A stretch of 64,000 nucleotides of DNA from Eremophila alpestris peregrina (taxonomy: Eukaryota > Chordata > Aves > Passeriformes > Alaudidae): NCBI GenBank assembly GCA_009792885.1, contig WMCF01000151.1:518730-582729 (forward strand). Direction: 5' to 3'. Of the stretch, positions 12,807-27,800 are shown piece by piece; position 1 is the first letter of the stretch, and the number at the start of each line of letters is the position of its first letter. A program made the translations under genes and the position numbers. The notes under the pieces were generated by a model. The model saw only the letters and a program-made list of their open reading frames with translations, made no database searches and was not told where the DNA came from.

Positions 12807-15800
12807 GTGAGGCTGCTGGGGGGACAGGGCTGGCAGTTCAGCTGTGCTCTTCCCCTCTTTTGGTGATTCAGGGGTACAGGGAGACAACAAAGTCTTGTTT
12901 TGTTAACAAGTTTGCCAGGGTGCTGATTCTGAGTGTGAATCCTGGTGAGCCGGCCACTCCCAGGCCTGTCCTGTGCACTCCTGGCCTGGAGCTGGCGTGT
13001 CCATGGAAGCCCCAGAGCTGCAGCTGCTGTCACTGCGTCGGGGGCAGCAGTGAAGGTGGGGCCATGTTTCAGGGCAGTGTGCAGTTCATGGAGATGTTTG
13101 AAGGGCTGGAAGCGGAGCACAGCCCTTGTTCCAGGAATGTCCATGGAGTAAAGGAGTGGTGCTGATCTTCAGCCTCAGGGAGGGGAGGGTGTTTCTGTTG
13201 CAGGAACAACAGCATCAGCTAGAGGGGACCTGTGGCAGCTTCACTGGCTCAGACTTCTCCTGATGTGACTTCTTGTCATTTATTTTGAGCAGCTTCCAGA
13301 GTAGAGGACATTTGGCAGCATTGTTCAGCTACTGAGAGCTGTCACATTCTGTGCTCAGAAATCCTGTCTGAGCAGTTGTTACTTTTTTCAATGAGTTTGG
13401 TCAAACATTTGTGCAATGTGAAAGCAGTGATTGCAGACATGGGGGAGGGATGCAGGGAGGCTGGATGAGAATAGAGGAAAACATAATTGCTGCGTCCAGC
13501 AAACCTGGAGCAGGTAAGTAAAAGTGTGAAAGTAACTGGGCTTGTTCTCTGGCAGTAGATAGTCTGGGTGAGAAGTTGTTTAGAACTTGTGGGGGTGTAA
13601 TAATTGTGTGGGAAAACTGCCTAGAAACAGGTTAAAAAAACCCCAGGAGGATTCCTTATGTTTCTACAGGGACACCAGTTTGTTTCATTTGGTGGTGGGT
13701 TTCAGTGTCCTCCTTGTCAGCAGCACTTAGCACAGCAAAGCCAGGGGCAGTGTGACTGCACTGGAATGTTGAATTACTGATATGGTGTCTTCAGCCTGCT
13801 GGAAAACTGTGTCTGAGTGTGCATCATGTTGGAGTGTGAGCTGGCCCCCACCCGGGAGAACACAGGAAGGAAGGAAAATGAAGTCTGATAAGAATTTTTT
13901 TTCACACACTGTCAGCAAATTTTTTCATTTTGGATTGTTTGTTGGTAGCCAAGGTTAAAGTAATGCTCTGGAAATACGAAACTTCTCAAACAGGAAGAGA
14001 ACGGGTGAAAGGGTGAAATATCTTACAGATGCTTTTCTTAGATGCTTTTCTTAGGAAATGACAGATGCATGAGAGTACTGGAGACTGTAGGGGATTGTCT
14101 GTGTGTGTCACTAGGGCTCTGTGTGAAGGCTGCACCTTTTGCAGGGATTGTCTTGGCTGAAGAAGTCCCCTCAATAAAAGGCATGTAAAAAGAAGGAGAG
14201 AACATGAGTCAATGGTTCACCTGTGATGCTTGGCAGAGAGAAGGAGATGATGTACATTGGGTGTAATTTGCTTCACAGCTCTAAATAGGAATAAAAGTCT
14301 AGTTGGGATGAAATGAGCTAAATGTTGAATTGAGAGTGGTAGAGATCTCCTGTGGCACACAGAGAGGAATCTTGCTTCTCCTTTAGTGAGCTGACATGCA
14401 CTTCCTTGCTGGCCCTTCTCTTTCCTTCATGTCTCACTAACCTTCTTCCCCAGTGTGCTCATTTTCCTTGAACTGTGTTTCCACACCTCACTCTTGCTTT
14501 CTGTGCAAAGTAACGGAAGTGGTGCTGCTGCTTTTGAAGCACGTTTGCTAAGTGCTTGCTTTGAGTGTTGTGTTGCAATCCCAGAAACTTCTGCAGTCAG
14601 GTGGGGTTTTTTGAAGTCAGAATAGCAGTGGAGTGTGAACTATGATATGGGTTCAGTGTGGCTTTTGTTCTGTCAGCAGTATCTAGAAAAAGGTGATATC
14701 TGGTACTGCTCACCTGGATTTCAAGAGGAGCTACAATAGGGTCTTTGAAATAAAGATATTCCTTTTTCACCCCCTTTCGCACCCCCAAATCTGGGCAGCT
14801 TTGGATGTAAGAGGAAAAACTGTGTGAAAGAAATGGCTCTTTGGAAGGTGGGAAGTGAGATACTAGTGAGGGCCTGGTTTCCTTGGTTCGGGAAAGGCAG
14901 TCCTGCCCTGGGCCTCTGCTGTCCAGCATTTTGTTCTTAAATCTCAGTGATTGGTGAATGCTGAAGAGATGAACTGAACTGCTGAGAACAGCAAACTTTG
15001 GTGTCTAGAGCCATCTGGGGCTTCCTGGAGAGCCCAAAACATCCTCATCATGGGGCTAGCATATGTGGCACAGGGCTGCTAAGAAACCTGTGCCTTGGGA
15101 TGCCAGCTGGGATGCCCCATCCCTGTAAGTGTTCCAGGCCAGGTTGGCTGGGGCTTTGAGCAAGCTGGTCTATTGAAAGATTTAGCACTAATTGTTCACA
15201 GTCAGTGGTGCCAGCTGATGGTGTGAAGAATATCTTGGGAACAGATGGATGGTTTGTGCTGTGATGAGCACCTCAGGCCTCCTGTGGGGAAGGTTGCAAG
15301 TGTCCCTGAAAGTGTTTGTTACTTTCTTTGGTAAGTAGCTCCAGGTCTGTGAGGTTCTGTGTGATTCTGTGGTTGGAAATCGTGGGCAAGGAGGTGTTGT
15401 TCATGAAACACCAAAGCATTTCTGCAGCCACCAAGAGGCTGAACGCTGCAGAGCAGTTGTTGCTTTGGGGAGGGTGTGCCCATGGGATGCTGGAGAGTTA
15501 CTGTGCAGTGATGGACAGAGAGTTTGTATGCTGGAGACCTTGGTCTGGGTGCCTGCTTGCTGTGAAATATGCTGTGTTCTTGGATAGGTGGGCTTCCAGG
15601 GTCAATTCAGCTGTGTCTTGAGATACTGCAATTCCTTGTGCAATTCCTGCTCAGCCCAGGCTGCAGAGCCGAGATGGGCTGGGAGTGGGTAGATAATCTG
15701 GTAAATGTGACCTGATTGCCAGCCTCTTGAGTAGCTGCAGGTGGCTGAGGCATGCTGTGACTACTGTGGCTTTGTCTTGGGCTTCTGGATTTGCATGAGT

Positions 15801-18800
15801 GCTTCAGGCTTGGTGTTGGCCCCTGGCCGCTGTGAGCAGAGCTGAAGACTGCAGAGGGCCAGCTGAGCTGGCCAGGCTGATGTGCCATCTTCTCTTGTTG
15901 TTATGGGTCTTCCAGATTTTAAATGATCTAAAATGTCCTGAGCACCTCAATGGTCCCCTGAAACTGGTTTCTTGCTGCAGCAGGCTCCTGGCATGCTGTG
16001 CCACACACTGCCTGCTGTTCATGTGCCTTTCTGGGGCTTGGTGTGACCAGACCCTGTGGCTGTGTTGTTCTGCCTGCTCTGACTGTGATTTCATTCTGTT
16101 TGTCTCTTGTTCTGTCTCTTTAGTGATGGTCCCATCTGTCGAATCTGTCATGAAGGTGGAAATGGGGAGGGACTGCTTTCCCCATGTGACTGCACAGGAA
16201 CACTGGGCACCGTGCACAAGAGCTGCCTGGAAAAATGGTTATCTTCCTCCAACACAAGTTACTGTGAGCTCTGCCACACAGAATTTGTTGTAGAAAGAAG
16301 ACCAAGACCCTTGACAGAGGTACCGTTTTCTTCCTGCTTCGTTTTTATTTCCATATCATTTGAGAGAAAATGACTGATTGCCCTACTGTTCTTGTAGTTC
16401 TTTCTATCTCCTCCTCCTTGCACTACTTTTGTACTCACAAAGAAGAGTCTATTTGGAGAGATCAAGTCCCTTGCCAGACCAAGAGATGTAGTTGCAAATA
16501 TGCAGTAGTGGTGTTTGGGGCAGCTCCTACCTGTGACCTGCCCACGTGCCACCTGCCAGTGGCAAGCATTGTGCTTGTGGCTGTGCTTTAATGCCTGAGC
16601 ATTAAAATGCAGATGTCACAACATGACTGACTGAAATATGAAGTTCTCACAAATGTATATTTTTTTTTTTGCTGCTGGTTTTAATCTTACCTCAGTGTTG
16701 GAATAGTGCAGCTCTCTTGCATGTGCCTTCCTTGTCATGTTCTGTTCTGAAAAGTGAGATGTGGTGATTAGAGGTTGTTTCTTTTCTCTTCCCCCCTCCC
16801 TCTGGAAACAATATTTGTCCCCTCCTCCATTCCACAGTCCCCAGCTCTATTTCTCACACTCCCTTCTCCTCCTAGTGAACCTTGTAGTGAAAAAGAGTCC
16901 ACCAACCGGAGAAGCATTCAAGCTTCAGTTTGCAAAATGGATATTAAGTTTTAATGGCTGTTTAACTTACAACTGACTGTCATGGACTTGACAGCCCCAG
17001 ACAGGAGGAGGCTTTAGCCTACAGTGCTAACCCAAACCATATCTCTAGCACAGTAATTTGTATGAGCATTACGTCAGTGGTTACTGCTGTTGGGGTCTTA
17101 CTGCTTTTCTCCTAGTTGCTCAAACATATAAATTGGCACTATGGCCAGTAGCTCTCAAACAGTTGTTTCAGAGGTTGCAAACTATTGCTTTAAAACATTT
17201 AGGAAGGGCTGTATCTTGGCTTTGAGAACACAGTGCAGGCAAGCCCAGGGGCAGTGAGCTTGCTAGGGCTTATGCAGGCCAAGTTGTGAGTGCAAGTCTC
17301 AGATGTTTTAGCTTAAGAGCTGGTAAAATATTCCTGTCCAGAAACAAACACGTGGGAGTGCATTCAGCCATCTTTCACGATGCTGTGGCACCTCATAACA
17401 AGCACAGGCTTGGAAAACTGCACACTCAAATAAGAGCTCAAAGACCAGTGTGTATTGGAGGAATTTTTCCTGTGGCACCAATTCTGTGACTCCATCTGGC
17501 ATGAGGAGCTTTCTGGGAGAGTGGGACAGAAGAGTCTTGTCTGTACTCCAGTGTGGGTGAATAAACATTCCAGGATAATCAGTTTTAATTCCTGTTCAAA
17601 TTTGTGAAAAGCCCCTCTGGACTAGAGCATGTAAGAGTATGGTGATCAACAAAGAAACTGAGTGCTGAGAGGTGCTACAATGGGTGGGCAGCATTTAATG
17701 AACTCAAACACAGGAGAACAGCCACTGTGTTTTCAAAAGGGATTGAACTCCTTGAGCCATTACTGCCAGCTGGCAAAGGCTTTGGGATTCCAGTGACATG
17801 TTACTTCTGGTATTTTGAGACTGTCAGTGAGCACAATGAAGGGGATGATCTACTCTGTTGTGGTGTCTGCTGGGGAACTGGTTGCCTAAAGTGCCTTGTG
17901 AGCCTGGAGGCTGGCAAGCACCTGATGAAAAGTCACCAGGTAGCTGGTGAGAGTGATCCCTGCTACAGAGCAGAGCCTAACATGCAGCTCGCCTTCATGG
18001 TACAGCCCCAGAGCAGTTCCCTTGCCAGCAGCTCAGGGGCAGTAAGGATTTCCCTGGCTTGGAAAGCAGCATATAGCCAGGTCTCACACAGCCCACGGCA
18101 GCAGGCTGCTCTTGCCCCGCTTTGGGGCCGGCAGCCCCCGGCTCTGCGGTGCGGTGGGTGTGGTTACCTGCCGTGTGTGCTGTGGCTGCAGCACTCCCGT
18201 GTGCCGGGGCCCTGCACAGCTCATCAGCACGTGTGCTCTGCGCCTGGCACACCACGGCTGGAGGGCTCCTGCTAGAGCACAATGGCTCACCTGGCTGGAA
18301 AGACCACCTGGTTTTGTTGTATTACTTCAACCATGCTATAAACCCACTGATCCTTGCCTGGAGCCTGGGAAAAGTGACCTGGAATTCAGTTTCTCATTTT
18401 CCTTGGGAGTTATTACAGCCACCCTGAGCTCCTGCACCACTGCAGTCTGTGCTGGGCAGAGGCAATGACAGTGAGTATGCTTCATCCCATGAGGTTTGCT
18501 GGGGCTTAGAGGTCGAGTGACCAAGTGTGACTGCTTTGGGAAGCTCCTGCTGGTGGCTCCTTTGAGAGGAGCTGATAAAGGAGCAGTGCCAGCTGGCTGG
18601 CACTTTCCATTAATAGTCTGCCTGCAGTCTGGTGCAATCTCATCCCATACCAGACCAGGCTGTAGCTCTTCACCAAATACTTTTGGGAAATGTCATCTCC
18701 AAGTTGTTTATCTGTTTCTGAGAAGAGGGCTGGGGAAAGAGGCTGCTTAGTCATTTAAAAAAGTCACAGTTCCCCCAGCCACCTTATCTGGGAAGTTCTC

Positions 18801-21800
18801 TGCCTCTTGGTTGTGAGGAGGGTGGATATTGTTTTGAAACTTTGGGGGAAGTTATGCTTGTGTGGTGAGTGTGCTGTTGAGGAGCCCTGATAAAAATCCA
18901 CTGTTCACCAAGTAAAGCTCTGAAATCAAAATAGAAATTAAGATCAGAGGATAAATGGGTGGAGACTAACAATGATGCAGGAACATGCTGCATGGCAGAA
19001 GGGTCTGTTCCATGTGTGAGAGGCTATCCAAGCATTCTAGCTCTCTTTTGCTGTCACCTGGCCACAAGGGAACTTGGTAACATGCTCCCTGCTACTGCTG
19101 GGCCTCTGAGGAGAAAGTAGCTCTTGCTGTTGCTTCTGCCATGCCTTGCCTTTCCAGCCTGGGGAAACTTAGAGCTGGTCATAGTGGCAGCACAGCTGAT
19201 CTCAGGGAAGGGACCATCAGCTTCATTAAGAACTGGCTTTGTCCCTGTGGTTTTGAGATCCTTCAGAAGAAGAGGGCCTGAGGCTTGATTTTGGGCTGCA
19301 GGAGACATTTTGGTAAGTGCTGAGGAGAAGCAACAGGGCCAAGTTGAAATGCTTCTGTATAAACTTCCTGATTTCTTGGAAGTCAGGAAATGCCATGACC
19401 AAAATTGCCTTTGTTTTTACTTCAGGCCTCTTGTCTGTCTATGTTACAGTGTGGTCTTCATGGTCACAGGCTGTGTCTTCGAGAAGCAATACAGGATGGA
19501 AGATGCTCACTAGCTCACTGTGTTAATCCTGCTGTGTTAATCCTGCTGTGTCTCTGCTCACCAAGACCAAACTATTAATTTTCTCATAAGCTTCTCTGGG
19601 ATACTTATTACTGTGACATCCAAGCACTTCACAAACAGTAACTGAATTTTGCAGCCTCCTTTACAGAGGAAAGGTGTCAACTTTGTCCAGTATGGATTAG
19701 AAATAATTTGTTAATAGAATTGTATTTTTGTTTTCTTTACGCAGCCATTGATTTAGGTTGTGGTCTGTTCAGTGTAGAAACAGTAACAGTGTTGAATGGC
19801 AGTGTGCCTGATCTCTGAGCCCAGAGCCAGCTCTGGCAACCATGGGCTGGCTCATAGGTGTGGGAGACATAGTTCCTGCAGTTCCTAGTTGATTTATTTT
19901 TTAACTAAGAAGCTGGTTGAAACCTTAAAAACACCATGAGTGGCTGTTGAAAACTGTCAGGCTGTGAGATCACTGGGCTGAGTGGGGCATGTTTTGGACA
20001 CCTGCAGGTGGAGATGGAGAATTGACCTGTAGCCCTGGGTGGAGAGTTTTGTAGCCAGAAGTGCAGGACATTGCTGCCTGTGCTGTGAGAGGACAGAATG
20101 GTTTCTTGCTCAGCTCTGAAGTGGTCTCCAGCACAAGACAGTTGTGGACCAGGATTCTTGAGTGAGGAGCACGTCCTCAGCAGAGAACAAAATGGCCAAG
20201 CCTTGGAGAGGGATGGTTTTCCAATACTTGATTTTCCTATATGATTCTTAATTTAATCAGCTGCCATATGTTTACAGGGAAGTGATCTGACTCCAGGACA
20301 CTCTAGCCAGCATGGCTGGCATAGTCAAAAAAGGCAAAATACTTTCTGTGGTCCCTGGAAGATTTTGGCATGTGCTATTTAGATGAAGTGTTTGAAGTGT
20401 AAGTTGCAGCAGACACAGCTTTCCTCTTTCTTCTAATAATATCATGCATGTGAAATGTCCAGTTACTGTCTAGGATTCTTCTTCAGGGAGTATCTGTACC
20501 TTTGCTGTCTAGAGCATGGTAGAAGGTGGAGCACTGGCCTTTGGACCTGAAGGATTGCTGCAGCCTAGACAGCTCTTTCTCCCAGGCCACAGGTGGTCAT
20601 ACAGTTCTTTAGTCATGCTTGAGTTTATTTGTCCTAACATTTCATGCCTTAAATGTAGCCAGATTTTGTTCTGTAAAGTACTATATACTGTATGGAGAGA
20701 AGGGAACACCTTTTGTAATTAATTCATTCCTGCCTCCTTAGAAGGATAAGTTAGGATGTGTCAGCTTGTCTGGAGGAGCCTGTCTCTTCCTGGCTGTAGG
20801 AGAAGCAGGATAAGTGGTGTTACAGGCAGCTTGTGTATGAGTCAAAATATTGCCTCCCCTGCCTCTGTCCTTAATGTTCTCCCTTTCACATAAACTCTTC
20901 TCTTTGTTCTGGGGCAAAATCCATCACAAACCTATTTTCTCTTACAAAGTCTTCTTCCTGCTGGAGATACTTTATGCTTTGGGATTTCAGGCAGAGCTGT
21001 GTGGATGGAGGCGTTTGGGACTGCACTGGATGCGTTGTGTGTTTCCAGAAAGCATTATACCAGGGTGACAGTGTTGCTGTGTTTCTACAACCACAAGCCC
21101 TTCTGCACAGCTCCTGGCCTTCTCCCACTGCAGCCCACTGCCCACAGAGCGAGGTGGGTGTGTGGGTTGGCCTGTACTGGTGTACCTGAGCCCACGCCTG
21201 CACATTTTTACTTTCCCAGGTTACCAGCAAAAGTATTTCCTTTCCATGGCCACCTTGTTTTGTGCATTTTGTTGTGGCACTAGCACCCACCCTCTAATTT
21301 CTCTTTTCCATTCATTAACTGCTTGTAAAGTGTTTTAGTTTCAAGCTATTGTTAATTTTGTCCCCTCTGTTTCTCAGTGAGATGAAGAGAAACACCACCT
21401 TCCAGCCCAAAGACTCCTGTTTGGGGCCATCTGCCCCTGCTGTGAGCCACCTTGGCTCCAGGCACACTCCTGGCATGGGGAGGGTCAGGTCTGTGCTGCC
21501 AGCCCAGATCTCAGTGGAAGTGTCCCGGGGTTGCAGGCAGGTGTTGGAGCAGCAGCTGTTTAGTCCCAGCAAAGATCACTCCATACTCCAGAGGAAGGGT
21601 GTATTTTTCTTCCCATGTCATGTAAATACCAGGGAGAGGAGCCAGGAGGTTTCAGGTCTCTGCTCTGATCTGAGAGAGGACACAAGCTGCTGGTCCAGAG
21701 ACCAAAGGCTGTGACTGCTAAAATTACTGGGAGGTTGAAAGTCAACACACCCTAATGGTAAAAGCTAACAAGTATCATGCAGGACTTGATCGTAATGCTT

Positions 21801-24800
21801 CTGCAAGCATTTAATAATTTTGCTAAGGCAAAACTCATTTAAGACATCTCACTATTTCCAAAATAGATTTCTGTGGTGAAGCAGTCACTGTTGGAACAGT
21901 CCAGCCACACCTTTTATTTCCCAATTTCTGTCCTTGCAAGCAAATCTCATCAGGGAATCCTGAGAAAATTCTACTTCTGTGTCTTCAGTGCTGTTGTTTT
22001 CCAGCAATGTGTGTTTTAACAGCTTTATTTATAAATGGGCTGCTTTAGTGATTCTGGTGTGCTCCTCTGCCTCCTCAATACAGCTTTTCCTTCCAAGGGT
22101 GCTGTGCTGTACAGGAACCTGACAGTTTTTTGCTCCTACTGTTTTTCTTGGAGTTTATGGTGCAATTTTGATTAAAGATGATTACTTTTCAATTATTGCT
22201 AATACTTTTGGTTCACTTGAACTAGATATTTCATATAGGTCAGTGGATTATTTTTTTGTCTCTTCAAAGTACAACTTTAAAACACAATGTCACATGCAAT
22301 GAAATGTGATTGAAATTCTCTGAGGTGCTGCTTGATTGTGTGGGTCACACTAGAATAGGGGACTACTCCCATGGGTTTGTCACATGCAGTCCTTCTGCTT
22401 CGTCTCTTGAACCTCTGTGGCTGTGAGAGGTGCTGCAGAGGTGTCCCTGGAACATGCAAAGGGAGGTTGGCAGGCAGGAATTGTGATGTTACTCCTGTTT
22501 AGGTTATCAGCGGAAGTTTTGCCTCTGGGTGCAGCGCCTGGCGCAGTGCTCACAACCCCCCCTCCAGTTCAGAGAACTGAGCTGTGATATAAACTTCCCC
22601 CACCCTTCCTCCAGCCTTATCTTCCTTGTAGACAGACCTTTCCCTTTGCTTTCCTTGAACTCTTCTGCTGAAGTCACTGCGCTGTTGTCTGATCCGTGTT
22701 CCTCTACCCTTCCCCAGCCCACCTCTCTCCTTGCTCAATGCACTCCTTTTTTAGACTCCTGGATCTAGTGAAAAATTGTTCTTAGCTGCAGCTGAGTTCC
22801 CACTCCTCTAATGTTTTCCTTTCTCTCTTGAGTTTGCTGTCTGGAGATGCTGGTCATAGGTGCAACATGAGATCCTCTTGGCATTTCTCTGTGCAGTCCC
22901 CGGCATCGGTTTGCATAAAGCAATGGCCTCTTTGGGGCCAAACTGGGAAATACTTCACCCCTGCACTCTCAGTACTCATCAGCACTAGTCCTCCTTACGT
23001 GTCCATCTTCAGTGCTTTGTCCAGCCGTCTCTGTGCTGTGCTGATCCAGAAGACCAGTGAGCTTTCTCTGAGGTGCAGTTGCTGGCAGTGCTGTTAACCT
23101 GTATTGGGGCATGTCGTGGTGTGGCATTTGCCATGGTGCCACCAACCATGGAAGCACGTGCTGCTCTGGAGGAAAGTGTCCCAGTGACCTGCAGCACTGC
23201 TTGGGTCTGTTCCTCTCCTGTCCACCATTTCTAGTACTCCTGAATCTCTTGGGTCAGCCCAGAGCCCTGTGCTTCCCAGCAGCTGAGGGTGTAGGGAAGG
23301 CTTTCATGCCTGTACAAGGAGAGATTTGATTTTTGGAGGTTTGTGGAGCATTGGTGGCAGGTAATTGGGGAAAGGAGGATGAGGAGGGGCAGCTTTGTGC
23401 TGCACCATTTAACTGCTCTGCAAGCAGGGCTACGGGTATTTCTGGATCTTGGCTTCCTGAATTCTGGGTACTCTGTCAGAAAATGTCCCTTCCCACCTTG
23501 GTGAAGGAAACAGGATCATTCTGCTGGGGCTGCCCATGGAGCTCGATGGCCTGCAAAATGGTTTTGGTGCAGGCCCAGAGAAGGGATGTGAGTCCCTCAT
23601 CTGAAGCTGTATTTTTTGGTTCAACATGTTTCTCAGGACAGGGACAGGGCTAGTAGTGCTGCTGTGATCAAGGTCATGTGGGGTTTTTTCTAGCTTTTAT
23701 AGCCAGGCACCATGTCAGCAGTGGAAGGAAAATCAACAGGCACCTGAGAAGCCACAGGGTAACTGTAACAGACAGACTGCAAGGTGCTGAGTGCTGCTGG
23801 GCGAGTCCACTACCCTTGGTCCCGAGAGGCAGAATGCAGCCCAGCCTTGAGATACATGGAGCAGCAGCTGGGATGGACAGGCTGAGAGCCTGCTTTGATA
23901 TGCTTTAGTTGTGCTTTTGGCTTCCAAAGGAGCTGATGATGTCCTGGTGCCTTTTACTGCCTGCTCCCCTCCTGCCTGCCATCACCTGGGCTCACCCAAG
24001 CTTCATGGGCACTGCAGCACCCAAAGGTCAGCTTCTTATCATCCCATAGCCCTGCTGTGGCTCCAAGAAATAAGCTCCCTTCCACAACCCTACTGATCCC
24101 AGTATCTGGAAAAGCCTCAGGATTGTGCTGGAAGACAAAGAAATATGGTTGTACCCAGAATTCTGTCACACAAGCAGATAGAAGTTGTTTCAAGCAGAAT
24201 CTAGGACTCAGCTCATAGCCCACATGGCAGCAAGCAGCTACCTCTGCCTCTTTCCTTTCAGTCTCAGACATGATTGCAGTGTGGAAGCTGCTGGAAGAAG
24301 ACCAAGTTGTGCTTTTGTTGCTTTCCCATGCTAACTTGATAGTTTTCCCTAGAAAAATTGTTTAATCGGCCTGACCACTTTATGGATTGTTTGCAAAATT
24401 TATTTGAAGTCCCATATGCACCAATGTGTTGCTGTGCCAGAAATGCTGCACCCTTAGAGTGGCTTATTGTGTTCCATTTTGTTACTGTGTCAGTGCATAT
24501 TGGCAAAGTAAATCAACTGCTTCAAAAGGAAATTAATTTGCTTCCTGCCTTTATATGTTTGTCTCCTGTCTTGGCGAGGAGGAAGGAGTTTCAAAAGTCA
24601 CAAGGAATATAAATAGAATTAAGATGCAGTAAAATGCCTGTCTGCCTGAGCTTCTTAATGTAAAAGGGTCAAAAGTGCCTCAACACGTCCTCTTGCAGGG
24701 AATGGGGTGCTCTGGGCTTGCTGCTAGAGTGAACTTGGTCCAGACAGGGTGATTTGGCACTCACCTGAGTGCTGTGTCACCAGGCAGCCCTGTCCTGGTT

Positions 24801-27800
24801 GGACTGGGAAGAGCCTGGCACATGGCTGGGTCTGAGTGCTGGGGCTGCCCAGGAGGTGCTGTGTATGGGAGCAGCTTTTCCGTGCCAATGAGTTGCTGTC
24901 CACCCTCATTTCCTCCCAGGAATGCTCAGACGGCATGCACGGTATTTATTGTCCCCATGCAGCTCATCACACTGATTCCTCTTCCTTGAGCCATACAAGG
25001 GGGAACCTGCAAGTCTGCCTCCCTTCTCCCAGCTCCTGTCCACACGACAGTTCTGCCTGCTCTGGAAGCTGCCCAGTGGAGAAGGAGCTGGTAGTGCTGG
25101 TCAGCAGTGGCTGAATATGAGCCAGATGGCCAAGAAGGCCAATGGCACCTGGCCTTTACCAGGCACAGTGTGGCCAGCAGGACCAGGGCTGTGGCCATCA
25201 CCCTGTGCTGGGCCCCACCCTGTTGGTGAGGCCCCACCTCAAATCCTGGGGTGGCCCCTTAGTCCAGGAAAGACACTGAGGCACTGGAGTGTGTCCAGAA
25301 AAGGGCAACAGAGCTGGGGAAATGTCTGGAGCACCAGGAGCAGCTGAGGGAGCTGGGAAAGGGGCTCAGCCTGGAGGAAAGGCTGAGGTGGGGCGGGATC
25401 TTCTGGCTCTGCACAACTCCCTGACAGGAGGGGGCAGCCAGGTGGGAGTCATATCTGGTCCCAGGGAACAAGGGACAGGATGAGAGGAAATGGCCTCATC
25501 GTCTACCAGGAGAGGTTTAGGTTGGATATTGGGAACATTTCTTCATGGAAAGGGTTGTCAGGCATTGGAACAGGCTGCCAGGACAGTGGTGGAGCCACCA
25601 TCCCTTGAAGTGTTCAAAGAATGTGTGGATGACTTGAGGACATGGTTTGGAGGTGGTTCCATGTTGATGGTTGGACTTGATGATCTTGGAAGTCTTTTTC
25701 AACCTTAGTGATTCTGTGATTCTTTGAGGTTTTCTTCTGGCTGTCTGCCCATCAAGTCATGCTCCAAATGGCTTTAGAATCCATGAAAGTTCGTTGACTG
25801 TTACCACAGAAGTGTTCAGATGATTCAGATCACATCCTTAAAATATTGTGGTTATGAGTCCTGCCAGCTGAAATTCCTGGCCAGGCTCATACCTGTCACT
25901 GCAGCATCCTCTCCTCTGCCCGTGGCCAGCTCAGTGTCCTGTCCCAGGTGCTGTAAAACTCTAACCAGCCCAGCTACCCCGCTGTTCCAAGCCCAGGTTT
26001 TCCAGCTCCCCCTTCTCTTTCTCATTTCCACAAAAGTTGGCTGTGCTTCCAGTCCCTTTCTTGCCCTTTTGCTCTGTCTCACTGAACATCCCTGCTGCAG
26101 TTAAATCTGCACCCACCTGTGTGCCCCCTGCCCTGCTTCCCTCTAGGCCTGCTCTCTGCATGCCTCTGGCCAGCCATGTCCTCAGGTGACCTGTGCTGAG
26201 GTCTCATAATTTCTTGCATACCTGCCACCACCACTTCTGTATTTCTCCTTAAATGGTGGTTTCTGAGTAGGAAAGGAGCTTTTTGTGCAGAGTTCCCAGA
26301 TGGGTCCCTTCCCAAGCTGTCTGTTCCAAAGCAGATCTGGCAGTAGGATTGGCCTGACAGCTCAGACCCCTATAGTCTCCTCCCTGCTCTGCCTGTGCCT
26401 TTTCAATAATATTTTCCAAGTTCTATTTAAAAATAAAATTTTAAAAATCCTGAATGAGTCAGTCATCTTTCTGAGGAGAAGGAGGATCTGCAGGCCAGCA
26501 CACACAGATCTCAGTAAAGATGTGCTGTAACAATTTGGTATCTGTAGGAACCACAGCTTCTTGCTATTCTAAAAAAGGAAATGAAAGGCTGAAAATAGCA
26601 TAATCTCAGGAAAAGAGAACAATTGCTGTTGCTGAAGTTAAGTATCCAAAAGTGAACCCACACTGGAAGCAAGTCAGGACTCCCAAAAGAAGGAGGCATT
26701 TGGAGATTGCCTGTGAAACTCTAAAATGCTGTGATTCTCCCAAAGGAACCTGAGGGCTTTATTTGGGACAGATGCTCTTATAGCTTGGCCTTGCTGCAGA
26801 CCCCAGTGCCCCTGTTTTCTAAAGCCCCTTCACCAGTTGGAGTCCTGGATCTGTTTCTGTTGAAGCTCAGTCCAAAACTTGTCAGATCCATATTAAGCCA
26901 GGCTTTACTGAACTGATGTCCTGCAGTGCCTGCTCCTCACTACTCCAGAGGAGAGCTCAGGAGCTTCTGCATTCGTGATGGCCTTCCCCTGTATGCATTC
27001 TTGAGCTGTTTCTCCCATTTCCCTTGTTAGTTGTTAAACCTAGACTTGACACTCTCTGGTTCCATTTTGGAGAAGGTTGATGTGAGTCAGCCAGGTGCAC
27101 CCAGCCTGCACAGTGCAGGCCAGAGCTCTGCAGCTCCCCCTGCCCTCAGGCTGCCTATCCCAGACTGATGCCCTTCTCCTGTCCTTCCCGCAGTGGCTGA
27201 AGGACCCCGGGCCCCGCAATGAGAAGAGGACCCTGTTCTGTGACATGGTGTGTTTCCTGTTCATCACTCCCCTGGCAGCCATCTCGGGCTGGCTGTGTCT
27301 GCGCGGGGCCCAGGACCACTTGCAATTCAACAGCCGGCTGGAGGCCATCGGACTCATAGCACTCACTATAGCACTTTTCACAATCTACGTCCTGTGGACA
27401 CTGGTAAGTGCCATCTGCCAGGGTCCTGCTCCTGCTCAAACGGCAGCTGGAAGCACTGGCTCACACCTCGTCAGTGCCACCTGCTATTTCTGCCTCTTCT
27501 GTGTGAGAACACCTTGGGCTCTTCCACTTGAATGTCCATTGAGTTATCTTCATGTGCAAGCTGCTAAATTTGTTGCTGAGAATGGAAAACTACTTCCTGG
27601 TCATCTGCTTTCCAGACTGTCAAAGTGTTCCCCAAGTGTGAGGTATCCAGCACAGATGGGCTGGAGCTGGGATGGGGCTGGGGCTGGCTGGGAAGGGGCT
27701 GGAGCTGGGTCAGGCAGTGGCCCATCTGTGGTTCAAGAAGAAACACAAACTTGGTACCTGGGCAGTTCAGGGGAAAAGTAAAATATGGAACACGTTTGAC

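Noticed and set aside
19515..19550. Two-copy tandem 'tgttaatcctgctg' and similar short duplications (3312-3345, 14030-14055)
   Set aside because: Too short and too few copies to be more than slippage.
27095..27781. 228-codon frame containing MARCHF2 exon 4
   Set aside because: Only 27194-27403 is exon. The rest is intron read through, since the donor and acceptor join precisely to the next exon.
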